A stretch of DNA of 60,180 bases, from NCBI GenBank assembly GCA_012511175.1, contig JAAZGO010000014.1, forward strand, positions 1 to 60,180, in the 5' to 3' direction. Below, piece by piece: positions 26,110 through 34,859 of this stretch (its first letter is position 1; each line of letters opens with the position of its first letter). The position numbers and the translations under genes were made by a program. The notes under the pieces were generated by a model. It was given only the letters and a program-made list of their open reading frames with translations, was not told where the DNA came from and ran no database searches. The stretch comes from Fastidiosipila sp. (GTDB lineage Bacteria; Bacillota; Clostridia; Saccharofermentanales; DTU023).

Positions 26110-26354
26110 AAATTTTCCTCTTCTTCTCTTTTCGATTAAACTTCACTTCCGAATACGGGTTACAGCCCGCCAAGCAACACACCCACGCCTCCCGCTTTCG
26201 CTCCTTCAATCATTTGAACCGGGGGGAACTTAAAATGGATCTTGGCTGCTATTCCCTGAAAATCGCTTTGCAGCTTCATCGTATCTCAAAGCCTGTCAGG
26301 GGGATCAGCGCAAGTATAAACAAGTCTCTCCTGCCCGTCAACACCTGGAACAAA

Positions 26355-27365
26355 TCAAAGCCCGGCTATATCGGCGAAGCGGTCCATGATGTTGAGAGCG
26401 ATGCCCGTACCGATGGCAACACAGGAAATGGGGTCTTCAGCGACAATGACCTCAATGCCGACCCGGGTCGCCAGCATCCTGTCAAGGCCGTAAAGCAGGG
26501 AGCCCCCGCCAGTCATGACGATCCCGCGCTGGCTCAGGTCGGCCATCAATTCGGGGGGCGTCTGCTCAAGGACGGAGTGAATGGCCTCGAAGATCAGGCT
26601 GACCGGTTCCTCCAGGGCCTCCAGCATCTCCGTTGAACTGATGGTCAGAATGGCCGGCATACCGGTCACGATGTTGCGGCCGCGGACCTCCATGGTCAGC
26701 TCTTCTTCGCGCGGATAGGCACAGCCGATATTGATCTTCAGCTCCTCTGCCGTCTGCTCCCCGATCAATACGTTGTGCCGGCGCCGGATGTAGCGGATGA
26801 TGGCCTCATCAAATTTGTCTCCGGCAACCTTGGTGGAGGCGTCGACCACGGGCCTGCAAAGGGAAATGACTGCAATGTCAGTCGTGCCGCCACCAATATC
26901 GATAATCATGCTGCCGGAAGCCTGGGTGATGTCAATCCCCGCGCCGATCGCCGAGGCGATGGGCTCGCGGATCAAAAAGACCTCGCGCGCACCTGCGTGG
27001 CGGCAGGCATCTTCAACCGCTTTTTGCTCGACCGGGGTAATCACTCCGGGAACTGACACGACGATGGTCGGTTTGAAATAGCGGCCGAGAAAACCGGTGT
27101 TGACGCGACCGATGAACTCCTTCAGCATGATCTCCGTCACCTGAAAATCGGAGATGACTCCTTCACGAAGCGGCCGGATCGCTTTGACAATATCAGGCGT
27201 ACGGCCCAGCATGAGACTGGCCCGTTCGCCGACGGCCAGCACCCGGCTGGTCCGCGTGTTAACTGCGACAACGGAAGGTTCCCTCAGGACGACTCCACGC
27301 CCCTCAACATAAATAAGAACGGTTGCCGTTCCCAAATCAATGCCTATATTCAGTCCAAGACCCAT
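26355..27365 (-). CDS. mreB: rod-shape protein MreB/Mbl (actin fold)
   Basis: A 336-residue bacterial actin that guides the elongation machinery at the membrane. Phosphate 1 loop NIGIDLGTATVLIYVEGRG, phosphate 2 IIDIGGGTTDIAVISL and the adenosine motif GIVMTGGGSLLYGLDRML are intact. Length is right for MreB. No mreC or mreD follow, so it may be the Mbl or MreBH-type copy. The start ATG has no clear ribosome site nearby. Confidence 0.92.
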   Translation of the reverse strand: MGLGLNIGIDLGTATVLIYVEGRGVVLREPSVVAVNTRTSRVLAVGERASLMLGRTPDIVKAIRPLREGVISDFQVTEIMLKEFIGRVNTGFLGRYFKPTIVVSVPGVITPVEQKAVEDACRHAGAREVFLIREPIASAIGAGIDITQASGSMIIDIGGGTTDIAVISLCRPVVDASTKVAGDKFDEAIIRYIRRRHNVLIGEQTAEELKINIGCAYPREEELTMEVRGRNIVTGMPAILTISSTEMLEALEEPVSLIFEAIHSVLEQTPPELMADLSQRGIVMTGGGSLLYGLDRMLATRVGIEVIVAEDPISCVAIGTGIALNIMDRFADIAGL

Positions 27366-27542
27366 CGATGATACCGATCAACTAAGTGATTGTCAGAAAT
27401 GGATGCCGCGATTGTCCGGCATACGGTGACATGATACAATAATTCGCGGACAGGGGCAAACATTCCCGTAGGCACAAGAGGGAAAAAGCGACCCCCTGTC
27501 TATTCGTTCAAACCTGCGTTTTATAGCTGACAGAGGCGGCCT

Positions 27543-28397
27543 GTGATTAAATTCGGCGGTTATATTTTCACCCTCATCCACCTGGCAGGTGCCTTCTTCC
27601 CCTCCGCGCTTTCCGCCACGGCCAGTTTCTTGACTCAGATCAGCGGTCACCTCGCTTTTGCACTTTTCGCCCTGCTGATCGCGCGTGGGGCCAGGCGGAC
27701 TTCCAACCATTTTTTATATTTTGTCCGGCTCCTGGTTTCTGCCCTTGTCACTGAAGTCATCCTCTATACCGCCAGCAAAGAACTCGGCCTTTATTTCGCC
27801 GGACGCAATGCTCTCTTTACTTACGCCGCGTCGATCGCCCTGATTGCCGGCCTTTCAATGGCCATCGGATGCTATCAGGATCTGGTGGCCCATGCGGTCC
27901 CCGCGGGAGGCGAGATCGACAGGAAAATTCTCTTCGGCGTGCCTGTTAACCCGGGAAACTACAGGATGGCACCCGCCATGGGAATCGTCCTGGGTTTGGC
28001 AACGGCAGGACTGGCTCTCTTCGTCACCCTCTTCTTCAACTTTTCCTATGGCCTTTTTGGACTTTTCTACATCCTGTTGGCCTTCATGGCCATGAGGGAA
28101 GCCGCTTCCCCGCAACGCCCCGTCATACGGAATTCCATTTTCAGCACAAGAGGTGAATGCGGGCGTGCGCTCCTCTACCTAACGGCCCTTGCCGCAGTGG
28201 CCATCCTGCTCTCATTTGTCTTCATCAGCCTGAGAGCAAAGATCCCGCTCAGCTACCTGGCGACCCTGACCGCCATCCCCCTCGCAGCCATTCTGCCCGA
28301 GGGCCGGCCACTGTCACCTGGCGTTCGCCGTTTACCCTACGCCGCCCTGCCAGCCCTGACGGGGATCTTTTTTCTGCTCCGCCTCATCATTCGATAA
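27543..28397 (+). CDS. multi-pass membrane protein, possibly TraX-like
   Basis: A 284-residue protein with about eight hydrophobic helices and no soluble domain. The early part ISGHLAFALFALLIARGARR, then NHFLYFVRLLVSALVTEVI, resembles the TraX family (membrane acyltransferase-like proteins first seen in F-pilin acetylation), which also occurs in many Firmicutes without conjugation genes. I saw no catalytic residue that decides this. The start GTG 27543 follows GAGGCGG. It is a lone plus-strand gene between mreB and tRNA-Ser. Confidence 0.6.
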   Translation: MIKFGGYIFTLIHLAGAFFPSALSATASFLTQISGHLAFALFALLIARGARRTSNHFLYFVRLLVSALVTEVILYTASKELGLYFAGRNALFTYAASIALIAGLSMAIGCYQDLVAHAVPAGGEIDRKILFGVPVNPGNYRMAPAMGIVLGLATAGLALFVTLFFNFSYGLFGLFYILLAFMAMREAASPQRPVIRNSIFSTRGECGRALLYLTALAAVAILLSFVFISLRAKIPLSYLATLTAIPLAAILPEGRPLSPGVRRLPYAALPALTGIFFLLRLIIR

Positions 28398-28432
28398 CAA
28401 GAAGAAACCTCCCGGTTCTTGCCAGGAGGTTC
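28396..28432 (-). terminator. probable terminator after tRNA-Ser
   Basis: AACCTCC and GGAGGTT (28406-28412 / 28425-28431) form a stem on the minus strand followed by TTCTTCTTGTT, a broken T run. It lies 20 bases past the tRNA 3' end and reaches the stop codon of the convergent membrane-protein gene. Confidence 0.6.
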
Positions 28433-28450
28433 CACCTCACAGGAAAGCCT

Positions 28451-28543
28451 TGGCGGAGGGCAAGAGATTCGAACTCTCGATACCCTTTGAGGGGTACACG
28501 CGATTTCCAGTCGCGCTCCTTCAACCAACTCGGACAACCCTCC
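28451..28543 (-). tRNA. tRNA-Ser (anticodon GGA), CCA encoded
   Basis: The minus strand begins GGAGGGTTGTCCGAGTTGG and ends GAATCTCTTGCCCTCCGCCA, with the long variable arm (GTACCCCTCAAAGGGTAT) of class II tRNA-Ser. The anticodon stem-loop CGCGACTGGAAATCGCG shows GGA, reading UCC and UCU. CCA is encoded at 28451-28453. Confidence 0.95.
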
Positions 28544-28850
28544 ACATTACAGGCCGGCGCTGGCACATTGGCATTTCCAAAGCAAGGGAATTGTATCATC
28601 GGTCTTGATTTCCTGTCAATGTAACAGACCCGGGGCACCGCCGGGTCTGTCCATCAATTGGAGGAGAAAAGTATGAAAACAGAGCTTCAACTCTTGTCTA
28701 TGGCAGCATTGTACGATGCATAGATTGCCAACCTGCTAATCAATTATGAATAAAGAGAGAACAATTGAGCGGAAATCCTCTTTAATGTCATATAAGAGCT
28801 CGCGTGTCACGAGTTCGTCATGTTACCGTGCTGCTTCCCATCCGGACTCC
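28544..28850. other. intergenic stretch with hairpin, tiny ORF and SRP-like motif
   Basis: Between tRNA-Ser and the zinc-ribbon gene. It holds a perfect 9-bp hairpin (CAGACCCGG/CCGGGTCTG, 28625-28649), then GGAGGAG and a 16-codon plus-strand ORF at 28673-28723, and on the minus strand at about 28829-28847 the string GTCCGGATGGGAAGCAGCA, close to the signal-recognition-particle RNA tip. The tRNA-Ser promoter should also be here; I do not see a convincing one. Confidence 0.4.
28673..28723 (+). CDS. possible 16-residue leader peptide or relic
   Basis: ATG is preceded by GGAGGAG at eight-base spacing, among the best ribosome sites in the window, and gives MKTELQLLSMAALYDA before TAG. No larger gene follows in the same direction, and the following 1 kb is antisense coding. 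It may be the start of a gene lost to a stop, or a genuine small peptide. The hairpin just upstream is also unexplained. Confidence 0.3.
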   Translation: MKTELQLLSMAALYDA

Positions 28851-29576
28851 CTAATCCAGGTGGGTGAGCGCATCGGGGTTAAGAGCCGCCTGGTCAGCCG
28901 GTCTGTCAATCAGGAAACCGCCGCCCGGTGTCGCAATGCGGAGCGTCACCGGTCTTTTTGATGATTCGAAGGAGGTGTCTTTGAGATCAACCACCTCTGC
29001 CCTGACCTGGCAGTACAGATCGAAGAGTTCAATGCTTTCCCGGGCTGAAACATCTTCCGGCAAAATGAGGACGACATCGGTACCGGTCATCCCCTGGACC
29101 CGGATGTCCTTTTCTTTATCGAGGGTATAGCTCAGCTTACTGACAAAGCTGTCGGTGATGGCCGCTTGCCGGTGGTTGCGTTTGGCGATCAGGGGGAAGG
29201 CCACCGCACTTAAGATGCCAAGGACTGCAACAGTCAGGGCTGAATACAGGACAATGACCTTGACCGGTATCTTCAAACTGGGAACTTTTGACTCCGGCAA
29301 CTGGTAGCCATCTTCTTTTTTTTCGGCTGTGACCGGCGCCGCGGGCTGCGCAGTGACGGCAGATCCACGCCGGGGCCGTCCGGCTGCAATTGGCGGTCCC
29401 TGGTATTCGGGTTGTTTTTCGTTGGGGAAAGTAAACAGTTCCGGGTTTTCCAGCGCCTTGAAAGCCTCTTCGCTGTCAAAAACACAGTCGCAAAAAAGGC
29501 AATGACCCTTGGGTGTATCCGGATCCAAAAAGAGGAGGGATCCGCAGTTGATGCAACGACCTTCTTTAAAAGCCAT
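28851..29576 (-). CDS. zinc-ribbon membrane protein, unknown
   Basis: A 241-residue protein. The N terminus carries two Cys pairs (CINCG near residue 8 and CLFCDC near residue 26), a zinc-ribbon. A Pro/Ala-rich linker (about 50-95) leads to one transmembrane helix (VIVLYSALTVAVLGILSAVAF, around 108-128). The rest is an extracytosolic domain of about 110 residues. Cys-ribbon/linker/helix proteins are common in Firmicutes and mostly uncharacterised. CTGGAG lies six bases before the ATG. Divergent from tadA. Confidence 0.65.
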   Translation of the reverse strand: MAFKEGRCINCGSLLFLDPDTPKGHCLFCDCVFDSEEAFKALENPELFTFPNEKQPEYQGPPIAAGRPRRGSAVTAQPAAPVTAEKKEDGYQLPESKVPSLKIPVKVIVLYSALTVAVLGILSAVAFPLIAKRNHRQAAITDSFVSKLSYTLDKEKDIRVQGMTGTDVVLILPEDVSARESIELFDLYCQVRAEVVDLKDTSFESSKRPVTLRIATPGGGFLIDRPADQAALNPDALTHLD

Positions 29577-29702
29577 GACAGACTCCAGTTCTCAAAAAAT
29601 CAGTCGCCTGGGGCCGGCAAAACAGCGTCCGGCAAATCAAGCTAGATTATTCTAACACACTGACCTGCCCCGTGATATATGATGAAGTCGAGGATCAGTG
29701 AC

Positions 29703-30188
29703 ATGGATGAGCGGAATTCACAGGCTTACACGGAAGACCAGCTTTCTTTTTTTATGGAGGAAGCCCTGGCACAGGCCCGGCTGGCGGAACTTGACGGGGA
29801 AGTACCGATTGGGGCCGTAATCGTTCAGCATGGTCAGATCATCGCACGGGGGAAAAACAGCCGGGAAGAGTCCCAGGATGCTACGGGCCACGCGGAGATC
29901 GACGCCATTCGGCAAGCCTGCCATCAAACCGGCAGCTGGCGCCTGAATGACTGTGATCTTTTTGTCACCCTGGAGCCCTGCCTTATGTGTGCCGGAGCTA
30001 TCATTCAGGCACGGATCCGCCATCTCTATTTCGGGGCCAGCGATCCCAAATCCGGCATGGCAGGATCAGCCGGCGACGCCTTTGCGCTTCCTGCCAACCA
30101 CACCGTCCGGATCACGGGCGGCCTCCTGGCTGGACCATGCGGGGATCTTCTTCGCTCTTTTTTTGAAAGGAAAAGAAATAAAATATGA
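29703..30188 (+). CDS. tadA: tRNA-specific adenosine deaminase
   Basis: A 161-residue zinc deaminase that makes inosine at the wobble position of tRNA-Arg(ACG). The zinc site is complete: GHAEIDAIRQA (His and the catalytic Glu) and EPCLMCAGAII (the two Cys). ATG 29703 is chosen because GAGGA lies eight bases upstream; an ATG at 29679 has none. It overlaps nothing and precedes plsC by 67 bases. Confidence 0.95.
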   Translation: MDERNSQAYTEDQLSFFMEEALAQARLAELDGEVPIGAVIVQHGQIIARGKNSREESQDATGHAEIDAIRQACHQTGSWRLNDCDLFVTLEPCLMCAGAIIQARIRHLYFGASDPKSGMAGSAGDAFALPANHTVRITGGLLAGPCGDLLRSFFERKRNKI

Positions 30189-30255
30189 TAAGCTTGTCTC
30201 CGGCGCCCCGAGACACAAGCGCCTGGTTATTCCATACCGGGACGGAGTTTGTTCA

Positions 30256-30960
30256 TTGAAGTGGAAACGAAAAGATAAACCAACAGACATTCAGCGGCGC
30301 GGCTGGCAGGGCCATTTCCTCTTTTTACTGGGTATGCTGCTGAGCCGTCTCTTTCTCCGCCTGCGTTACCTGGGCAGGGATCATATTCCCCGCCGGGGTT
30401 CCTACCTGGTCGTCGCCAACCACCAGTCCATGGTGGACGGCCTGTGGATTATGGGGGGCATCCCCTCCAGCCAGCTCCCGCGCTTCTCCGTGATCGGCGG
30501 ATCCGACCTTGAACAAAGCTTCGGCCTGACAGGCAGAATTCTTTTTCGTGTCGGCAAAGTCATCCCGATCGACCGCCACGGCAATCCACTCCGGGGACTG
30601 CTTCTTGCCAAGAAGGCCATCGAAAAAAACACCATCGTCATGATTCATCCTGAAGGAACCCGGACGTATGATGGCCGGATCGGTGAGATGAAAAACGGTG
30701 CGGCCTACCTGGCCAAAAAGACCGGAGTTCCTGTCATCCCCGTCTACATCAACGGCGCCTTTGATGTCTTTTCCAGGCACATGTCCATGCCCCGCCCGAT
30801 CGACTGGAAACGGTTCCGGCGCAAAAAGGTAACCATCGAGTTCTGTCCTCCCATCGATCCAGCTGTTTTCAAGGATGTCGATTCTCTGATGGAGGCCATC
30901 AGCCAGACACTTCTCCAAAAAGAAGAGGCAGCTTTGGCGTTGGGGGAAACAACCCGGTAA
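30256..30960 (+). CDS. plsC: 1-acyl-sn-glycerol-3-phosphate acyltransferase
   Basis: A 234-residue membrane-associated acyltransferase that makes phosphatidic acid. The HX4D motif is ANHQSMVDGLW near residue 54, and the binding motif HPEGTRTYDGRIGE is near residue 136, with GVPVIPVYINGA after it. The start is likely TTG 30256, in frame with GGACGGAG eight bases upstream; the open frame runs back through tadA without a credible start. Its stop faces the hflX stop six bases away. Confidence 0.9.
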   Translation: MKWKRKDKPTDIQRRGWQGHFLFLLGMLLSRLFLRLRYLGRDHIPRRGSYLVVANHQSMVDGLWIMGGIPSSQLPRFSVIGGSDLEQSFGLTGRILFRVGKVIPIDRHGNPLRGLLLAKKAIEKNTIVMIHPEGTRTYDGRIGEMKNGAAYLAKKTGVPVIPVYINGAFDVFSRHMSMPRPIDWKRFRRKKVTIEFCPPIDPAVFKDVDSLMEAISQTLLQKEEAALALGETTR

Positions 30961-30966
30961 ACCCGC

Positions 30967-32274
30967 TTAACTTTTCTTGATCCATGGCAGGATCGGCCCG
31001 ATTCTGCTTCTGCGGATGCGTCCCGAAAGAAGGATATATTCCGGCTCATAACGCTCCTCTGTCACACTGCCATACTCCCGGGCATGGGCGACAATGCCCG
31101 CCTGAGCATAAGGAAGGGCGGCACAGAATTCAACCAGTGTCTCATCAACAAAGCGGGCCAGTCTTTCCTTTAACTGCACCAGGCCCTCTCCCGTCAAAGC
31201 TGAAACCTGCACGATCCTGTCTGCATCTTCGTGCCGGAGGGCTACCATCACGTCGTGATAAGCATCGGGTCTGACCTGATCCATCTTATTCAACACATAG
31301 ATCAGGGGCAGCATGCCGGCGCCCAGATCGTTGAGCTGATGCTGGACCACTTCAATCTGCGAAGCCGCGTCGGGGTCCGACATATCACAGACCAGCAGAA
31401 TCAGGTCGGCGCTTGCGGCTTCCTCGAAAGTCGCCCGGAAGGCCTGGAGCAAAAAATCAGGCAGATCCCGGATAAAACCGACTGTATCTACAAGGATAAG
31501 CGACAAGCCGTCATGGATTTCAATCCGCCTGGCTGTCGGGTCAAGCGTCATGAACAACTGGTCACCTGTTGCCAGTTCGGCATCACTCAGCTTGTTCAGC
31601 AGTGTTGATTTGCCCGCATTGGTATAACCAACAATGGCTGCGGTAATCATTTCACGGCGATGGCGCAAAGCTCTGGATCGCTCACGCCGCCCTTCCATTC
31701 TCCTAAGCTGGCTCCGGAGGACGCCCATCCGCTTGCGGATGACGCGCCGGTCCTGCTCCAGTTTGGTTTCGCCCGGTCCCCGTGTTCCGATACCCCCGCC
31801 AAGACGTGACAGCTCCACGCCCCGGCCTGTCAATTGAGTCAAACGATAACGGAGCCAGGCCAGCTCGACTTGGATTTTTCCTTCGTCAGTCCGTGCCCTG
31901 TCGGCGAAAATGGACAAAATCACATTGACCCGGTCACTGATCCTGATCTTGACCGCATCAGTGATCCCCCGGGTTTGTGCAGGCGTCAGCTCGCCGTCAA
32001 AGATCAGATAAGTTGCCTCTTTCTCCCGCGCTAATTCAGCGATTTCAAGCAACTTGCCCGACCCGACAAAGGTCAGGCCGTCCGGCTGCTCAAGGCGCTG
32101 AATGACGCGGCCTTTCACAGCAAATCCATTGGTCCCCGCCAGATCCTCCAGCTCGTCCAGCGACCGGACGACAGCGTCCTGGGAGCGTTTCCCCGTGTCC
32201 ACGGCCACAAGCAGGGCACCTGCGGCTTCTTCTCCTGTGCCAGACATGGGGGATCGGTTCTTGTCTGTTTGCAT
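30967..32274 (-). CDS. hflX: ribosome-associated GTPase HflX
   Basis: A 435-residue GTPase that splits or rescues stalled ribosomes. N-terminal HflX domain (DGELTPAQTRGI, GKIQVELAWLRYRL, then GGGIGTRGPGETKLE) and linker helices precede the G domain: G1 VGYTNAGKSTLLNKL, G3 VDTVGFIRDLP, G4 LNKMD, G5 VSALTGEG. C-terminal domain present. A typical bacterial length. Confidence 0.96.
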   Translation of the reverse strand: MQTDKNRSPMSGTGEEAAGALLVAVDTGKRSQDAVVRSLDELEDLAGTNGFAVKGRVIQRLEQPDGLTFVGSGKLLEIAELAREKEATYLIFDGELTPAQTRGITDAVKIRISDRVNVILSIFADRARTDEGKIQVELAWLRYRLTQLTGRGVELSRLGGGIGTRGPGETKLEQDRRVIRKRMGVLRSQLRRMEGRRERSRALRHRREMITAAIVGYTNAGKSTLLNKLSDAELATGDQLFMTLDPTARRIEIHDGLSLILVDTVGFIRDLPDFLLQAFRATFEEAASADLILLVCDMSDPDAASQIEVVQHQLNDLGAGMLPLIYVLNKMDQVRPDAYHDVMVALRHEDADRIVQVSALTGEGLVQLKERLARFVDETLVEFCAALPYAQAGIVAHAREYGSVTEERYEPEYILLSGRIRRSRIGPILPWIKKS

Positions 32275-32412
32275 CTTTTCTATTTCTCAAGCTTCTTTTT
32301 TGATTGATCTTTCCGCAGCTTTTTGACGGCTCCGAAAAATCGATTCAGCGCTTATGCTATCTTCAATAAGAGGAACAACAACGCGACAGACATTCCCCGT
32401 GAGGTAGCTGCC

Positions 32413-32961
32413 ATGCATCCTGTCCCCCACCCAAACACTCCCTGCTTCAAAAGGCAACTCAAGCCGGAACCGGCCACCTTTCCGCCTTTATCCCGCCATC
32501 CCGGACCCGACAATTGTCGTATTACCGACGGCATCTGGGTCGGTTATATGATCCGGCGGGAAAGGCAGCGCCGCCACGTGACTCAGCAGATCATCGCCGG
32601 TGAGCTCGGTTATGGCATGAGCGCCATCTCCACCATTGAGTCCGGAGGGAGTTTCTCAAACATTCGGCGGACCCGGAGCGTGCTGGGTCTGCTCGGCATC
32701 GAAACCAGCCTGTGTCTGGCGGCAATCAGCGCTCATGAGTCGATTCACCGTCTTCTTGAGGCTCATAAGCGTCAAAAGGAGGAATCAAGGCCCGCGCTGT
32801 ATCGTCCTTCAAAGACTCCGCCGCAACCTCCATATCTGCCAACCGTTGCGGATAGAGCTTGCGGCAAGCCTGGTCAAGTGCCCGGATCATGGCCGGCCCT
32901 TGGGGCAAATCAGAAAGCGCGGCCAACAGGGGAATCATGGCCAGATAAACATCCGAAATGA
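32413..32961 (+). CDS. helix-turn-helix (XRE-like) DNA-binding protein
   Basis: A 182-residue protein. A helix-turn-helix of Cro/C1 type is visible at about residues 46-85: MIRRERQRRHVTQQIIAGEL followed by GMSAISTIESGG. The first 40 residues are Pro-rich with no known domain. The last 65 residues are Pro/Arg/Lys-rich and lie opposite the next gene, which probably shapes their sequence. ATG 32413 has GAGGT seven bases upstream; a TTG at 32323 lacks one. It is divergent from hflX (139 bases). Target unknown. Confidence 0.65.
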   Translation: MHPVPHPNTPCFKRQLKPEPATFPPLSRHPGPDNCRITDGIWVGYMIRRERQRRHVTQQIIAGELGYGMSAISTIESGGSFSNIRRTRSVLGLLGIETSLCLAAISAHESIHRLLEAHKRQKEESRPALYRPSKTPPQPPYLPTVADRACGKPGQVPGSWPALGANQKARPTGESWPDKHPK

Positions 32962-33340
32962 TTTTGTTCTCTTTTTCCTTGGCTTTCATCCGCATCAGGC
33001 CAAATAGTTTTCGGCCGAATCCATCGTCGTCGCGGCAGATGGTGAGGTATTTGGCCGCCGAATCAAATAAATGCAATTCCAGCAGGGCTTGACTTTCATC
33101 GCCCGCATCTTGCAGGACCTCTGTCAAATCTTTTTGTGAAAAAAACCGCTTTAACTCCTTGCTGGCACGTTTTCGCTCGCTCCGGCCTCTTGTTCCAGCT
33201 GCGAAAACATGGCAGTAGAGCCAGGGTTGCAGGAAGCGGTCGCCCTTTTCCCTTTTCCCCGAAAGCTCAAAAAATCTGAATGCTTCCATCCGCTCATCGA
33301 TCAGTTCTTTTTCGGGGCCGGCCTCTCTGGGATCTTCCAC
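32726..33340 (-). CDS. protein of unknown function, DUF6553-like
   Basis: A 204-residue mostly helical, charged protein with no enzymatic motif. I link it to the clostridial DUF6553 group with modest certainty, from overall make-up (segments AFRFFELSGKREKGDRFLQP and KTLG-free core). The C-terminal 78 residues overlap the helix-turn-helix gene on the other strand. GTG 33340 follows GGGAGG by eight bases; an earlier GTG lies inside the ribosome site. It lies 59 bases upstream of nothing on its strand except the MATE gene further right. Confidence 0.6.
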   Translation of the reverse strand: MEDPREAGPEKELIDERMEAFRFFELSGKREKGDRFLQPWLYCHVFAAGTRGRSERKRASKELKRFFSQKDLTEVLQDAGDESQALLELHLFDSAAKYLTICRDDDGFGRKLFGLMRMKAKEKENKIISDVYLAMIPLLAALSDLPQGPAMIRALDQACRKLYPQRLADMEVAAESLKDDTARALIPPFDAYEPQEDGESTHER

Positions 33341-33399
33341 TGGAATCACCTCCCGCTCTGTTTGCTTGCTGCTGCTTCGCCCTTGACCATTCTATGGTA

Positions 33400-34794
33400 T
33401 CAGATCATGTCCGCAGGCGCTTCATCAGGCAGTTCTTGTTTGCCATCCTTTTCCCCCCTCCCAAGAAGCTTGCCGCCTTTAAGCCTGAAATAAATGACGT
33501 AAGCCAGCAGAAGGATGGTCCAGGAAACCGGATAGGCCATGATAATGGCATCAAAACTCTGCCAGACAGGGAGCACGGCAAACATCCAGATGACCCGGAC
33601 ACCTGCCATGCAAACAAGGCTCGCGGTCATGGGGAAAATGGCATGACCCAGGCCGCGGAGCGTCGCGCCCATGACCTCTGTCAGGGCAAAGATCCAGTAG
33701 AAGGACAAAATCACCATCATGATATGAGTCGTATAGTCCATGACCAGCGGATCCGGATTGAAGGCTGCTGCAATAAGTCGGCGGAAAAGGATGAAGAGCC
33801 CGGACAGGGATGCAACCAGGATCAGCATGAGCAGGAGACCCTGCCGCAGTCCCTGCCTGATCCGGTCATGGCGGCCGGCGCCCAGGTTGGCGCCCACGAA
33901 GGTCATGACCGACAGCGCCAGGGCGCTGATCAGGACAAAAACGAAGCTGTCACTCCTTGAAGCCGCTGAAAACCCTGCCACGGCGTGCTTGCCGAAGCCG
34001 TTGATGAAGGTCTGAACGAAGACATTTGAAAGCGCAACAATGAAAGCCTGGAGTCCTGCCGGCACACCCACCCCGAGCGATCGGAACAAGATGGCCGGGT
34101 GAAAGGAGATGTCGCGCAGAAAAAGGCGGAAAGGGGTCATGCTGGATGCCAGGCTGAAAGTCACCATCAAGGCGGTAATGGTCTGGGCAATGACATAAGC
34201 CCAGGCGGCACCGGCCACCCCCCACCTGAAAAGCCCCACAAAGAGGAGATCGAGCCCGATATTCAGAAGGACGCCAAGCGACAGGAAAACGAAAGGATGG
34301 CGGGTATCACCGACACCCCTCAAAATTCCCGCCCCGATGTTGTAAACGGTGACCGGCAAAGTTCCCAGGAAATAGATGCGGAGATAAGTTATTGAGTAAG
34401 GGAGAATTTCTCCTGGCGTACCCATCACGCGAAGGAGAGCCGGTGAAAGGAAGAAGCCGGCTGCCGTGAGGAGCAGACCGCTTGCCAGGGCAAGCGCGTA
34501 GCCGGTGTGGACAACCTTGTAAAGACCGTCAAAATCCTCCGAGCCGTTGACCTGAACCGTGACGACCGAGATTCCGGTCGCAAGACCTACCGCCAGCCCG
34601 ATCAGCATGTTGATGACTGAGGTGGTCGCGCCAATACCCGCCATGGCATCTACGCCGCTGAAGTTGCCGATGATCATCAGATCAGCGACACTGTACAGTT
34701 GCTGCATGAGGTTGATCAAAACCAGGGGCAGGGCAAAAACCAGGATCTGCTTCCAGACAATCCCCTGGGTCAAATTGATGTTTCGCACCCTCAT
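33400..34794 (-). CDS. MATE-family efflux transporter
   Basis: A 464-residue membrane protein with about twelve helices, an Na+- or H+-coupled exporter of cationic drugs or metabolites. Family signs: FALPLVLINLMQQLYSVADL at the start, IIGNFSGVDAMAGIGATTS, ILRGVGDTRHPF and, in the second half, AVAGFSAASRSDSF and ATLRGLGHAIFP. The substrate is unknown. GAGG lies nine bases before the ATG. The polyamine operon ends 65 bases upstream, so polyamine or drug export is conceivable but unproven. Confidence 0.92.
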   Translation of the reverse strand: MRVRNINLTQGIVWKQILVFALPLVLINLMQQLYSVADLMIIGNFSGVDAMAGIGATTSVINMLIGLAVGLATGISVVTVQVNGSEDFDGLYKVVHTGYALALASGLLLTAAGFFLSPALLRVMGTPGEILPYSITYLRIYFLGTLPVTVYNIGAGILRGVGDTRHPFVFLSLGVLLNIGLDLLFVGLFRWGVAGAAWAYVIAQTITALMVTFSLASSMTPFRLFLRDISFHPAILFRSLGVGVPAGLQAFIVALSNVFVQTFINGFGKHAVAGFSAASRSDSFVFVLISALALSVMTFVGANLGAGRHDRIRQGLRQGLLLMLILVASLSGLFILFRRLIAAAFNPDPLVMDYTTHIMMVILSFYWIFALTEVMGATLRGLGHAIFPMTASLVCMAGVRVIWMFAVLPVWQSFDAIIMAYPVSWTILLLAYVIYFRLKGGKLLGRGEKDGKQELPDEAPADMI

Positions 34795-34859
34795 CGAACA
34801 ATTCCTCTATGGCAAGCAGCTCCCAGCCGGAGGGGTCCGGCATTCATCCGGGCCAGGGC

